Positions 19,430 to 28,842 of a stretch of DNA of 64,000 nucleotides are shown one piece after another. The DNA is from Bacteroides reticulotermitis JCM 10512. Lineage in GTDB: Bacteria; Bacteroidota; Bacteroidia; Bacteroidales; Bacteroidaceae. The notes under the pieces were generated by a model that saw only the letters and a program-made list of their open reading frames with translations, had not been told where the DNA came from and did no database searches. A program made the translations under genes and the position numbers. How positions within the stretch are numbered: position 1 is the stretch's first letter; every line of letters begins with the position of its first letter. The stretch covers positions 54,933 to 118,932 of the forward strand of contig NZ_BAIV01000016.1 of NCBI RefSeq assembly GCF_000517545.1, written 5' to 3'.

Positions 19430-20982
19430 TTACTGTTTTAACTCCGGTCCTTTCTTGATGGCACGCAGCATGATACCAACTCCGGCAATCAGCATAACGG
19501 TAAACAAGAAGAGGAAGATAAAGAAAGTAGTCTGCACCGAACTAACATCGAGTTTGGAGATAGCAGCTGAAGTGGGAAGCATATCACGTATGGCCCAAGG
19601 CTGACGTCCACATTCGGCCACCACCCAACCGGCTTGCCCGGCGATATAGCCCAAAGGAATAGTTAGCAAAGCGATCCAATGCATCCAGCGCATCTTACTC
19701 AAGTCTTTCCGATAGGCTAAGAAAAGCACTACTGAGAAAAACAAGATGAAATATCCGCCTAGAATCACCATAATACGGAATGCGTAGAAGTTGAGAGGAA
19801 CATTAGGCACCAGATCATTTACATTCTTGATGTATCCGTAGCCGAAATAGGAGATATTCTCCATCAATACCGTATAAGCTACTTTGGCATCTTCGTCATT
19901 ACCGGCATTTTTCGCAGCTCGATAAGCCGCTAAAGCGCCGATAGCTATTTTTCCACGTTCGATCTTCTCCACAGCCGAAAGGGCTTTCGTACCGTCTTTG
20001 AGTTCGTATCCGCCTTCAATAATATTTGTAATACCAGGCACATACGCATTCAAATCGCGCTCGGCAAGGAAGATAACAGGCTGGGTATTTCGACTCTAAA
20101 TAAGAAGGGGTCTTTGCCGTCATTGTATGTTTTCTTTTCGGGGTTTAATGCAGCGACTGCTACCAGCCCCACGCTATTGCCACCTTCGTACAATCCTTCT
20201 ACGGCGGCTAACTTCATGGGTTGTGTCTGTGCAATTTGATAGCCGGAACCATCGCCAGTCCAAACAGCAAGCAGAGAAGATACTAATCCGAAAACGGCAC
20301 CGATTTTAATGCTCGCCAATGCAAAATCCCGATTGCGTTTCTTCAACAGAAACCAGCATCCGACACCGACTACAAACACAGCTCCCAACACCCAACCGGA
20401 AAGTACCGTATGGAAGAACTTATTAACGGCTACGGGAGAAGTGGCTACTGCCCAGAAATCGACCATCTCATTACGCACTGTGTCCGGATTGAATTGCATA
20501 CCTACCGGATGTTGCATCCATGCATTGGCTACCAGAATCCACCAGGCGGAAATCGTTGCTCCAAACCCGGTCAGCCAGGTAGAGGCTAAGTGGAAACGCT
20601 TGCTTACTTTATCCCAGCCGAAAAACATGACTGCGATAAATGTGGCTTCCATGAAGAAAGCAAGAATACCTTCAATGGCCAACGGAGCACCAAATATATC
20701 ACCTACAAACCAAGAATAATTACTCCAATTCGTACCAAATTCGAATTCCAGAATTAAGCCGGTTGCCACACCAATGGCAAAGTTTATCCCGAACAGCTTC
20801 ATCCAGAATTTAGCGGTATGCTTCCAAAACTCATTTCCCGTTTTATAATACAGCGTCTCCATAACACCCATCACGATAGCTAGTCCGAGGGTGAGTGGAA
20901 CAAAAATCCAATGGTACATAGCCGTCAATGCAAATTGGGCTCTCGACCAGTCGATTAACGAAGTGTCAATACTTTCAATCAT
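19430..20982 (-). CDS. cydA: Cytochrome bd ubiquinol oxidase subunit I, frameshifted in this sequence
   Basis: Two frames of 310 and 207 codons together give the normal length (about 517). The first ends ...FRVEIPSLLSSLPSAI and the second resumes AERDLNAYVPGITNIIEGG. Adding one T at about 20068-20073 restores SLLSFLAERDLNAYVP. The N-terminal part holds DWSRAQFALTAMYHWIF with the high-spin haem ligand His, the quinol-site region with GDGSGYQIAQ, and later helices. It binds haem b558, b595 and d in the inner membrane. A broken cydA followed by an intact cydB in one operon suggests sequence error rather than loss. Confidence 0.9.
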
Positions 20983-21002
20983 AATTATATCGCGTTTAAT
21001 AG

Positions 21003-21239
21003 TTAAAAATCTGCCTTATTTTCGGGAATAGCTCTCCGTATCAACTCATTGCCAACATAGTTCCCTTTGTCAGGGTCATCGGACTGAGTAGCTATAAAGT
21101 CGGGAAAGAAAAACATTTTGAGAATAAAAAACATAACAAACAGTTTCAGTAGGATAATGATCCATAAGGTACGCCCCAAGGTCATGCTGCGGAATCCTTC
21201 CACATAAAAAGTCCATATTGAAAGTAATGTATTCTTCAT
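21003..21239 (-). CDS. DUF4492 small membrane protein, first gene of the cyd operon
   Basis: 78 residues with one membrane segment (WIIILLKLFVMFFILKMFFF, about 27-46) preceded by FYVEGFRSMTLGRTLW. It matches the DUF4492 pattern; these proteins occur upstream of cydA in Bacteroidales and are probably assembly or small accessory subunits, though unproven. It lies 20 nt before cydA. Confidence 0.82.
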   Translation of the reverse strand: MKNTLLSIWTFYVEGFRSMTLGRTLWIIILLKLFVMFFILKMFFFPDFIATQSDDPDKGNYVGNELIRRAIPENKADF

Positions 21240-21267
21240 ATAATCGGCTTTTCAATTGTAATAGATA

Positions 21268-21275
21268 CAAATATA
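21268..21275 (-). promoter_or_regulatory. -7 promoter element (TATATTTG on minus strand) of the cyd operon
   Basis: CAAATATA on the plus strand, 28 nt upstream of the DUF4492 start. Confidence 0.55.
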
Positions 21276-21405
21276 CAATTTTTATAAATAAAACAATTAA
21301 TTTCCTTAAAATGTTGCACCCTTCTTCTTGTTTTTTCTGTTACGGCCCTCCTATCGACAGAAAAAAAACATTTAACGGCGAAATTACCTAATCCGTCTAT
21401 CGTTT

Positions 21406-21436
21406 TTGCACGCATTATAGTAAGGACATAATTTTG
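21406..21436 (+). promoter_or_regulatory. Promoter of the efflux operon (-33 TTG, -7 TAATTTTG)
   Basis: TAATTTTG at 21429-21436 with a TTTTTG element ending at 21408, a 20-bp gap typical of Bacteroides sigma-ABfr promoters. It lies 27 nt before ATG 21464 and covers the TTG of the longer ORF form. Confidence 0.65.
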
Positions 21437-21463
21437 CCGTATAATTTTAAAGAATCAAAGGAT

Positions 21464-22864
21464 ATGATAAATGTAAGAAGATTGACAGTGATAACACTTC
21501 TTGCCGGAAGCATGCTACCGGGCATATTTGCGCAGAGTACTTCTGCACAGACAGTTGCCGGCAGTCGCAATGAAGTGCAACTCCCGTCTCAGTGGGATTT
21601 GCAGACATGCATAGACTACGCGCTACAGCAGAATATCACGATTCGCAAGAATCGTGTGAATGCGCAAAGTAGTCAGATTGATGTGAAGACGGCTAAAGCT
21701 GCCTTATTTCCGAACTTATCTTTTTCGACAAGCCATAACGTGGTGAATCGTCCCTATCAGGAGACTAGCAACATGGTGAGCGGAAGCGAGATTATCAGTA
21801 GCAGCAGCAAAACAAGCTACAACGGTAATTATGGTCTGAATGCTTCGTGGACAGTCTATAACGGGAATAAGCGATTGAACACGATCAAACAGGAGAAGCT
21901 GAACAGTCAGGTTGCCGAATTGGATGTTGAAACTTCGGCCAACAGCATTCGCGAGTCGATTGCACAGACTTATGTGCAGATTCTATATGCTGCGGAGTCG
22001 ATCAAGGTAAACGAAAACACCTTGAAGGTTTCGGAAGCTCAACTTGCTCGTGGAAAGGAGTTGTTAGCTGCGGGAAGCATTTCTAAAAGCGATCTCGCCC
22101 AGTTGGAAGCGCAAGTTAGCACTGACCGCTACCAACTCGTAACGGCAGAAACCACTTTAGCGAACTATAAACTGCAATTGAAACAACTTCTCGAACTGGA
22201 TGGAGAGCAGGAAATGAATATTTACCTGCCTGCCCTGTCTGATGCGAATGTGCTGACTCCCCTGCCAACGAAGCAAAATGTATATACAAGTGCACTCACG
22301 CTACGTCCTGAGATTGAGGCAGAGAAGTTAAATGTAAAAGCATCGGAGTTGGGAATCAGTATTGCCAAGTCAGGATATACGCCAACGGTCAGCCTCAGCG
22401 CAGGTATAGGAACGAACCACACCAGTGGTAGTGACTTCACCTTTGGCGAACAGGTTAAAAATGGATGGAACAATTCACTCGGTTTATCGGTCAGCGTACC
22501 GATCTTTAACAACCGCCAGACTAAAAGCGCTGTACAGAAAGCAAAGCTGCAATATGAAACAAGTATGCTGAATCTGCTCGACGAACAAAAAACGTTGTAC
22601 AAGGCGATTGAAGGCTTATGGTTGGATGCCAACTCGGCACAACAACGGTATGTCGCTGCCATTGAGAAACTGAAAAGTACGCAAACGAGCTATGAACTCA
22701 TCAGCGAACAGTTTAATCACGGCATGAAGAATACAGTAGAACTCCTCACCGAAAAGAACAACTTGCTGCAAGCACAACAGGAGCAGCTACAAGCCAAGTA
22801 CATGGCTATACTGAATACGCAACTCCTGAAGTTCTATCAAGGTGAAGAGCTGACTCTAAATTAG
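21464..22864 (+). CDS. TolC family outer membrane efflux protein
   Basis: 466 residues from ATG 21464 with signal peptide INVRRLTVITLLAGSMLPGIFAQ. Two outer-membrane-efflux repeats follow, rich in long amphipathic helices (WDLQTCIDYALQQN, RGKELLAAGSISKSDLAQLE, LRPEIEAEKLNVKASELG). It would form the trimeric exit duct that docks with the adaptor encoded next. An upstream in-frame TTG (21434) lies within the promoter and is not the start. First gene of the tolC-macA-macB-lytSR cluster. Confidence 0.93.
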   Translation: MINVRRLTVITLLAGSMLPGIFAQSTSAQTVAGSRNEVQLPSQWDLQTCIDYALQQNITIRKNRVNAQSSQIDVKTAKAALFPNLSFSTSHNVVNRPYQETSNMVSGSEIISSSSKTSYNGNYGLNASWTVYNGNKRLNTIKQEKLNSQVAELDVETSANSIRESIAQTYVQILYAAESIKVNENTLKVSEAQLARGKELLAAGSISKSDLAQLEAQVSTDRYQLVTAETTLANYKLQLKQLLELDGEQEMNIYLPALSDANVLTPLPTKQNVYTSALTLRPEIEAEKLNVKASELGISIAKSGYTPTVSLSAGIGTNHTSGSDFTFGEQVKNGWNNSLGLSVSVPIFNNRQTKSAVQKAKLQYETSMLNLLDEQKTLYKAIEGLWLDANSAQQRYVAAIEKLKSTQTSYELISEQFNHGMKNTVELLTEKNNLLQAQQEQLQAKYMAILNTQLLKFYQGEELTLN

Positions 22865-22913
22865 AAGTGACGTGAACAAATAGGATCATATAATAATGTA
22901 AAACATAGGAAGA

Positions 22914-24139
22914 ATGAAAAAAAAGAAGATCATCCTCATAGCCGTGGCAGTAGTCGTGGTAGCCGGCGTGGGAGTCTGGTTCCTCAAAGAGTCACCTGCC
23001 AAGCATAAAGTGACTTATGCGACCGCGACTGTCAGCAAAGGGGAAATATCAAATTCAGTGACCGCCACGGGGACTATCGAACCGGTAACGGAAGTGGAAG
23101 TGGGTACACAGGTATCGGGTATTATCGATAAGATTTACGTGGACTACAACTCCACCGTGACTCAAGGTGAGTTGCTTGCCGAGATGGACCGGGTGACATT
23201 GCAAAGCGAACTCGCTTCGCAGAAAGCAACGTATGATGGTACAAAGGCCGAATACGAATATCAGAAGAAGAACTACGAGCGGAGCAAAGCGCTGCATGAC
23301 AAATCGCTGATTAGTGATACGGAGTACGAACAAACTCTTTACAACTACCAGAAAGCGCAAAGTGCTTTTGACAGCAGCAAGGCTTCGTTGGCCAAAGCGC
23401 AACGCAACTTATCGTACGCAACGATCACTTCACCCATCAACGGAGTCGTTATAAGCCGTGCGGTTGAAGCCGGACAGACGGTAGCTTCGGGCTTCGAGAC
23501 ACCAACCCTTTTCACCATTGCGGCGGACTTAACGCAAATGCAGGTAGTAGCCGATGTGGATGAAGCGGATATAGGTGATATCATCGAAGGCCAGCGCGCT
23601 ACTTTCACAGTCGACGCTTATCCGAATGACACATTTGAAGGAAAGGTAACTCAGATTCGTTTGGGTGACGCAAGTAGCAGCAGTAGTAGTTCAAGCTCAA
23701 GCAGCACCGTGGTCACTTATGAAGTGGTTATTTCCGCACCGAACCCCGATCTAAAACTGAAACCGCGCCTAACTGCCAATGTTACGATTTACACGCTGGA
23801 CAAGAAAGATGTACTGTCTGTTCCTAACAAAGCTTTACGCTTCACACCCGAAGTACCGCTTATCGGTAAAAATGACATCGTGAAGGATTGCGAAGGCGAA
23901 CATAAAGTCTGGACTCGCGAAGGCACAACCTTTACAGCGCATCCGGTGGTAGTGGGAATAAGCAACGGAGTGAGTACGGAAATCATCAGTGGAGTTGCAG
24001 AAGGAACTTCTATCATTACCGAAGCGACCATAGGTGTCATGCCGGGAGAGAATTCTCAAGTGGCAGTAAGCAGTGAAAAGAGTAGCGGTGAAAAGAGCCC
24101 GTTCATGCCTACCCTCCGGGGAGAAACAAAAAGAAATAA
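22914..24139 (+). CDS. MacA-like periplasmic adaptor (HlyD/RND-type membrane fusion protein)
   Basis: An N-terminal membrane anchor (about 5-24, IILIAVAVVVVAGVGVWFL) is followed by a biotinyl-lipoyl hairpin region (ATGTIEPVTEVEVGTQVSG), a coiled-coil (about 95-160) and beta-barrel domains. Residues 254-264 are eleven consecutive serines, an unusual low-complexity insert. The raw frame runs to 24170 with an unlikely tail (LRGETKRNKTTEALCVKK) overlapping the next gene; adding one C at 24112-24114 gives PFMPTPPGRNKKK and a stop at 24137-24139, which I prefer. It links the MacB-type transporter to the TolC duct. Confidence 0.88.
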
Positions 24140-24154
24140 AACCACCGAAGCCTT

Positions 24155-24901
24155 ATGTGTAAAAAAGTAATTGAACTTCAACAAATCAAACGAGATTTTC
24201 ACGTTGGTGACGAAATTGTCCACGCATTGCGGGGTGTTTCATTCACAATCAACGAAGGAGAATTCGTCACCATCATGGGGACTTCCGGCTCGGGTAAATC
24301 GACGCTGCTGAATACGCTCGGTTGTTTGGACACCCCGACAAGTGGAGAGTACTTTCTCGACGGGATCGCCGTGAGAACTATGGGCAAACCGCAACGGGCC
24401 ACTTTGCGAAACCGTAAAATCGGCTTCGTTTTCCAGAGTTACAATCTACTTCCTAAAACGACTGCTGTGGAAAACGTGGAACTCCCGTTGATGTACAATG
24501 CAACTGTCACTGCTTCCGAACGGCGTCAGCGAGCGATTGAATCTTTACAGGCTGTGGGATTGGGAGATCGGTTGGAACATAAATCCAACCAGATGTCCGG
24601 TGGACAAATGCAGCGGGTAGCTATTGCCCGTGCATTAGTCAACAATCCGGCAGTGATCCTAGCCGATGAAGCAACCGGTAACCTGGATACACGAACATCA
24701 TTCGATATCCTGGTTCTTTTCCAAAAGCTTCATGCCGAGGGACGCACGATTATTTTCGTAACGCACAATCCGGAAATCGCTCAATACAGTAGCCGAAACA
24801 TTCGCCTGCGAGATGGGTATGTGACAGAGGATACCATCAATGCTAATATTCTATCGGCGGCAAAGTCTCTGGCAGCTTTACCAAAGAATGATGAAGATTA
24901 A
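24155..24901 (+). CDS. MacB-type ABC transporter ATPase
   Basis: 248 residues. Walker A GTSGSGKST (about 43-51), Q-loop VFQSYNLLPKTTAVENV, signature MSGGQMQRVAIARAL, Walker B VILADEATGNLD and switch His in FVTHNPE are all intact. It belongs to the LolD/MacB/FtsE group. It powers the permease encoded next. Cytoplasmic, bound to the inner membrane. Confidence 0.95.
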   Translation: MCKKVIELQQIKRDFHVGDEIVHALRGVSFTINEGEFVTIMGTSGSGKSTLLNTLGCLDTPTSGEYFLDGIAVRTMGKPQRATLRNRKIGFVFQSYNLLPKTTAVENVELPLMYNATVTASERRQRAIESLQAVGLGDRLEHKSNQMSGGQMQRVAIARALVNNPAVILADEATGNLDTRTSFDILVLFQKLHAEGRTIIFVTHNPEIAQYSSRNIRLRDGYVTEDTINANILSAAKSLAALPKNDED

Positions 24902-24913
24902 ACGACTAAAATT

Positions 24914-26132
24914 ATGAATGGAACCAATCTATTTAAAATAGCACTTCGAGCATTGGCTAACAATAAGCTACGTGCCTTCCTTACTATGCTCGGCATAATA
25001 ATAGGTGTAGCTTCGGTTATTACCATGCTTGCCATCGGACAAGGATCGAAGAAAAGCATTCAGGCGCAAATATCCGAGATGGGATCGAACATGATTATGA
25101 TCCATCCGGGTGCGGATATGCGTGGAGGAGTTCGCCAAGACCCCTCTGCCATGCAGACCCTCAAACTATCCGATTATGAATCTCTGCGCAACGAGACCAG
25201 CTTCTTGTCGGCCATCAGCCCAATGTTTCCTCATCCGGACAATTGATTGCCGGTAACAACAACTATCCGTCGTCGGTTAGCGGTGTGGGAACAGAATACC
25301 TGGAGATACGTCAGCTGAGTGTTGAAAATGGAGAGATGTTCACCGAAGCTGACATACAGGCCTCGGCAAAGGTTTGTGTTATCGGTAAAACGATTGTAGA
25401 CAACCTCTTCCCGGATGGAAAAGATCCGGTTGGCAAAGTGATCCGATTCAATCAGATTCCTTTCCGGGTAGTGGGCGTACTCAAAGCCAAAGGGTATAAC
25501 TCAATGGGTATGGACCAGGACGCAGTTGTGCTGGCACCCTACACCACTGTGATGAAACGCTTGCTTGCCGTAACTTACCTACAAGGTATCTAGCTTCTGC
25601 GCTGACGGAAGATATGACTGACTACGCAACCGAAGAAGTCACCACCATTCTCCGCCGTAATCATAAGCTGAAGGAGTCGGACAGTGATGATTTTAGCATT
25701 CGTTCGCAGCAAGAGTTGAGTACGATGTTGAACTCTACCACCGATTTAATGACTACCCTACTCGCCTGCATTGCCGGCATTTCACTGGTAGTAGGAGGAA
25801 TTGGAATTATGAACATCATGTATGTATCCGTTACGGAACGTACACGAGAAATCGGGCTGCGTATGTCCGTAGGTGCCCGGGGAGTAGATATTCTAAGCCA
25901 ATTCCTAATCGAAGCTATCCTGATCAGTATCACAGGAGGTATCATTGGGGTTATTATTGGCTGCGGTGCAAGTTGGCTTGTCAAGAGTGTGGCACATTGG
26001 CCTATCTTTATTCAAGCATGGAGTGTATTCCTTTCTTTTGCCGTCTGCACGGTCACCGGAGTATTCTTCGGTTGGTATCCGGCAAAAAAAGCAGCTGATT
26101 TAGATCCGATAGAAGCTATTAGATATGAATAA
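24914..26132 (+). CDS. MacB/FtsX-type ABC transporter permease, two frameshifts
   Basis: Three frames make one protein of about 406 residues. The first (24914-25246) has the N-terminal membrane helix LRAFLTMLGIIIGVASVITM and the start of the periplasmic MacB domain; the second (about 25222-25590) is periplasmic domain (YPSSVSGVGTEYLEIR, NLFPDGKDPVGKVIR); the third (about 25592-26132) holds the FtsX part (GGIGIMNIMYVSVTERTREIG, ending DPIEAIRYE). One missing base in CCC at 25219-25221 and one at about 25589-25592 (giving GIL-ASALTEDM) restore the frame. It is the mechanotransmission-type partner of the ATPase; substrate unknown. Confidence 0.87.
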
Positions 26133-26137
26133 AATAG

Positions 26138-26145
26138 TATCTTTG
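26138..26145 (+). promoter_or_regulatory. Possible internal -7 element TATCTTTG before the lytS-like gene
   Basis: Exact TAnnTTTG match, but only 5 nt before ATG 26151, so transcripts from it would be nearly leaderless or the match is chance. Confidence 0.3.
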
Positions 26146-26150
26146 TCTAC

Positions 26151-27200
26151 ATGAAGAAGACCTTTATATCTGCACGTCGTCCCTTGGAAGCACTGATACA
26201 TATTATCAGCTGGGGGATTATGTTCGGCTTTCCGTTCTTTTTTATAGATCGTGAGAACGGCAGTATGAACTGGATGGCGTACGTACGCCATGCCGCCGTA
26301 CCGCTGTCTTTCATGATCGTGTTCTACGTCAATTATTTCCGGTTGGTGCCTCGTTATCTTTTTCAGAACCAAGCCAAAAGATATATTCTATACAACATCA
26401 TCCTGTTGTGTGTGGTAGGTCTTCTCATCCGGCTTTGGCAAAGTATAACGTTCGACCCGGCTATGTTCCCGAAACGACCAAATATGCCGCCGGGATGGCT
26501 CTTCTTCGCTCGTGACATGCTAAGCCTCACCTTTACCGTTGGACTAAGTGCAGCCATTCGCATGAGTGGCAGGTGGACAAGGGCGGAAGCAGCCCGCAGG
26601 GAAGCAGAACGCAACCGGACGGAAGCAGAATTGAAAAACTTACGCAACCAACTCAACCCGCACTTCTTGCTCAATACGCTTAATAATATTTATGCATTGA
26701 TCGCATTCGATACAGATAAAGCTCAGCAAGCGGTGCAGGAGTTGAGTAGGCTACTTCGGTACGTACTATATGATAATCAACAGACGCAGGTCCCGTTGTG
26801 CAAAGAAATCGATTTTATCCGCAACTACATTGAGTTGATGAGAATCCGCTTATCGGCTAATGTGAAGATGATGACTTCTTTTCAAGTCGAACCGGACAGT
26901 CAAACCCTCATCGCCCCTCTCCTTTTTATCTCGTTGATAGAAAATGCGTTCAAGCATGGGATCTCACCAACCGAACCCAGCTATATCGACATTTCACTAT
27001 CCGAAGAAGAAAACGAGGTGATTTGTGAGATACGCAACAGCAATCATCCCAAATCGACTATGGACAAAAGCGGTTCGGGCATCGGGCTCGAACAGGTTAG
27101 CAAACGATTGGAGTTGCTATACCCCGGCCAGTATGTTTGGGAAAAGGGAGTCTCAGAAGATGGAGAGGAGTATTACTCTCGGCTCAGTATCAGACATTAA
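26151..27200 (+). CDS. LytS/YehU-type membrane sensor histidine kinase
   Basis: 349 residues. About four membrane helices (18-138) are followed by a short coiled-coil (RAEAARREAERNRTEAELK) and a His_kinase domain with phospho-acceptor LRNQLNPHFLLNTLNNIY, then an ATPase domain with N-box LIENAFKHGI and G-box SGSGIGLEQVSKRLELLYP (parts). The sensory input has no extracellular domain. It lies 18 nt after the permease stop and 18 nt before the LytTR regulator, so the pair is probably in the efflux operon and may respond to membrane stress or the efflux substrate (inference). Confidence 0.93.
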   Translation: MKKTFISARRPLEALIHIISWGIMFGFPFFFIDRENGSMNWMAYVRHAAVPLSFMIVFYVNYFRLVPRYLFQNQAKRYILYNIILLCVVGLLIRLWQSITFDPAMFPKRPNMPPGWLFFARDMLSLTFTVGLSAAIRMSGRWTRAEAARREAERNRTEAELKNLRNQLNPHFLLNTLNNIYALIAFDTDKAQQAVQELSRLLRYVLYDNQQTQVPLCKEIDFIRNYIELMRIRLSANVKMMTSFQVEPDSQTLIAPLLFISLIENAFKHGISPTEPSYIDISLSEEENEVICEIRNSNHPKSTMDKSGSGIGLEQVSKRLELLYPGQYVWEKGVSEDGEEYYSRLSIRH

Positions 27201-27218
27201 GTATAAAAAGACCAAGAT

Positions 27219-27920
27219 ATGACGTTAAATTGCGCAATTGTTGATGATGAACCTCTGGCATTGAATTTGCTGGAGAGTTATGTGAACAAGACTCCGTTTC
27301 TGAAGTTATCGGGCAAGTATTCCAGCGCTGTACAAGCTATGAAAGAATTGCCTGAGCAACAAGTGGACCTCTTATTTCTGGATATACAAATGCCGGAACT
27401 AAATGGATTGGAGTACTCGAAAATGGTCGATCCGCACACGCGTATTGTTTTTACCACTGCATTTGATCAATATGCCATCGATGGTTATCGAGTCAATGCC
27501 CTCGATTATCTGCTAAAACCTATCTCGTATGTCGACTTTTTGCAAGCAGCCAACAAAGCTTTGCAATGGTTTGAGTTGACTCAAAAACCGGCGGAAGAGA
27601 TCGACAGTATCTTCGTTAAAAGCGATTATAAACTGGTACAGATAGAACTCAGCAAAATCATGTACATCGAAGGATTGAAAGATTACATTAAAATTCATAC
27701 AGAGGGAGTGGCCAAACCAGTTCTCTCACTAATGAGTATGAAGGCTATGGAAGAACTTTTGCCTGCTACACGTTTTATACGCGTGCACCGCTCGTTTATT
27801 GTTCAAAAAGATAAGATACGGGTTATCGATCGCGGACGAATTGTCTTTGATAAAACGTATATTCCTATAAGTGATAGCTACAAACAGAGTTTTCAGGCTT
27901 TTCTAGATAAAAGGAGTTAA
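27219..27920 (+). CDS. LytTR family response regulator
   Basis: 233 residues. A receiver domain (1-120) has the acidic pair in IVDDEP, phospho-Asp55 in LLFLDIQMPELNG, Thr in FTTAFDQYA and Lys in YLLKPIS. A LytTR DNA-binding domain (about 135-230) has KSDYKLVQIELSKIMYIEG and FIRVHRSFIV. It is the partner of the preceding kinase. LytTR proteins bind pairs of 9-bp direct repeats with 12-bp gaps; a matching array occurs in this window at 5.04 kb, though a link is only a suggestion. Confidence 0.95.
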   Translation: MTLNCAIVDDEPLALNLLESYVNKTPFLKLSGKYSSAVQAMKELPEQQVDLLFLDIQMPELNGLEYSKMVDPHTRIVFTTAFDQYAIDGYRVNALDYLLKPISYVDFLQAANKALQWFELTQKPAEEIDSIFVKSDYKLVQIELSKIMYIEGLKDYIKIHTEGVAKPVLSLMSMKAMEELLPATRFIRVHRSFIVQKDKIRVIDRGRIVFDKTYIPISDSYKQSFQAFLDKRS

Positions 27921-27965
27921 TCTTGTACCATTTATCGTCAAAAAGTTGATTTTTATCGATAATAG

Positions 27966-27996
27966 TTTGCTAAAGTTTATTTAATATGTAACTTTG
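27966..27996 (+). promoter_or_regulatory. Consensus promoter for a short non-coding transcript
   Basis: -33 TTTG (27966-27969), 19-bp gap from its TTG, -7 TAACTTTG (27989-27996). There is no ORF of note before the terminator at 28071-28109. Confidence 0.6.
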
Positions 27997-28002
27997 CAAC
28001 GA

Positions 28003-28110
28003 ACAGAATGGGATTGTGAAATTCCAAAATAGAATAGTTTAGTTAAGTCTAGTTTAGTTTTTGTGTTGAAGGGCTTCCTCGTCGGCGGACGATCTAGGAA
28101 GCTCTTTTTA
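28003..28110 (+). ncRNA. Candidate small RNA, about 105 nt
   Basis: It begins about 7 nt after a consensus promoter and ends in an intrinsic terminator: stem GGGCTTCCT (28071-28079) with AGGAAGCTC (28096-28104), an inner CGTC/GACG helix, then five T. The 5' part has a repeated TAGTTTAGTT motif (28035-28061). No coding sequence is seen between. I do not recognise an Rfam family; the call rests on promoter plus terminator alone. Confidence 0.45.
28071..28109 (+). terminator. Terminator of the candidate sRNA
   Basis: A 9-bp stem with one G-T pair, a second 4-bp helix inside, and a T5 tail. Confidence 0.7.
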
Positions 28111-28322
28111 CATTCTAGCTATCAGATACTTACACTTCTAAATCGAACTATTTCCATCTCTATCAGTAGCTATATTTAAGAGGTCAAAGCGTCACTTTTG
28201 ACGCTATTTAATGGTCGGATTATGGTCGGATAGTAGTGGGATAATAAGCTTACTAAAAAGTTGAGGATTATGATTCTGAAACACCATAGTAACAAGTCCC
28301 ATACATAAGTTTATTTTTTGCC

Positions 28323-28544
28323 TTCAGCTTTCAGTTTTCCATCTAACAAACTAATATACAACCAAATAAGGCTGAAACCTAGGCTGAATACAATGCATAG
28401 AGGTTTCAGGTCGCAGATTCATTGAACCGTTTCAATTGGTACGACTGATCGCAATAGAGAAACAAGGCTGAAAGCTGAATCTGCTTAGCCTTCAGGCAAA
28501 ACAACTTATAAATCAGCTCATTACATTCAAAACTGAAAGCTGAA
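28323..28544. repeat. 16-bp perfect inverted repeat flanking 190 bp
   Basis: TTCAGCTTTCAGTTTT at 28323-28338 is exactly complementary to AAAACTGAAAGCTGAA at 28529-28544. Internal partial copies (GGCTGAAA, GCTGAAAGCTGAA) lie between them. Confidence 0.7.
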
Positions 28545-28760
28545 AGAGAAAATCAAAACTCTATTTTTCCAGCTATTTTCACTCGATATTTTCGAGAAAT
28601 TGGCTCCAATTGCTTTTTTATAAAAGTATGATCGTTCATGAATCGAAGTTGTAGAGAGAAGTTATAAAAAGAAAGACAGTCGCTCTGCGTCTTCTAAGCT
28701 TTACTCAGACGTTCTATCAGAATAGTTCGGGGATTCCAAAACAAGTAATGCATTGAATCA

Positions 28761-28842
28761 AATGCCCGGGGCATTCGGTCTTCTTCCCCTCGGCAATCGA
28801 ATGAATAGCCCCGGGCTTTCTACGAAATGCCCGGGGCTATTC
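28761..28842. repeat. GC-rich palindromic repeats (CCCGGGGC motif, three copies)
   Basis: GAATAGCCCCGGGC (28803-28816) and GCCCGGGGCTATTC (28829-28842) form a perfect 14-bp stem with a 12-nt loop. A third related copy, AATGCCCGGGGCATTC, lies at 28761-28776. There is no T tract, so it is not a standard terminator, though it follows the pgl stop by 76 nt. Confidence 0.7.

Noticed and set aside
20309..20719. 136-codon plus-strand ORF inside cydA
   Set aside because: Antisense to a conserved membrane subunit; no independent support.
28323..28842. Insertion sequence or transposon ends
   Set aside because: No transposase frame and no target duplication could be seen; kept only as repeats.
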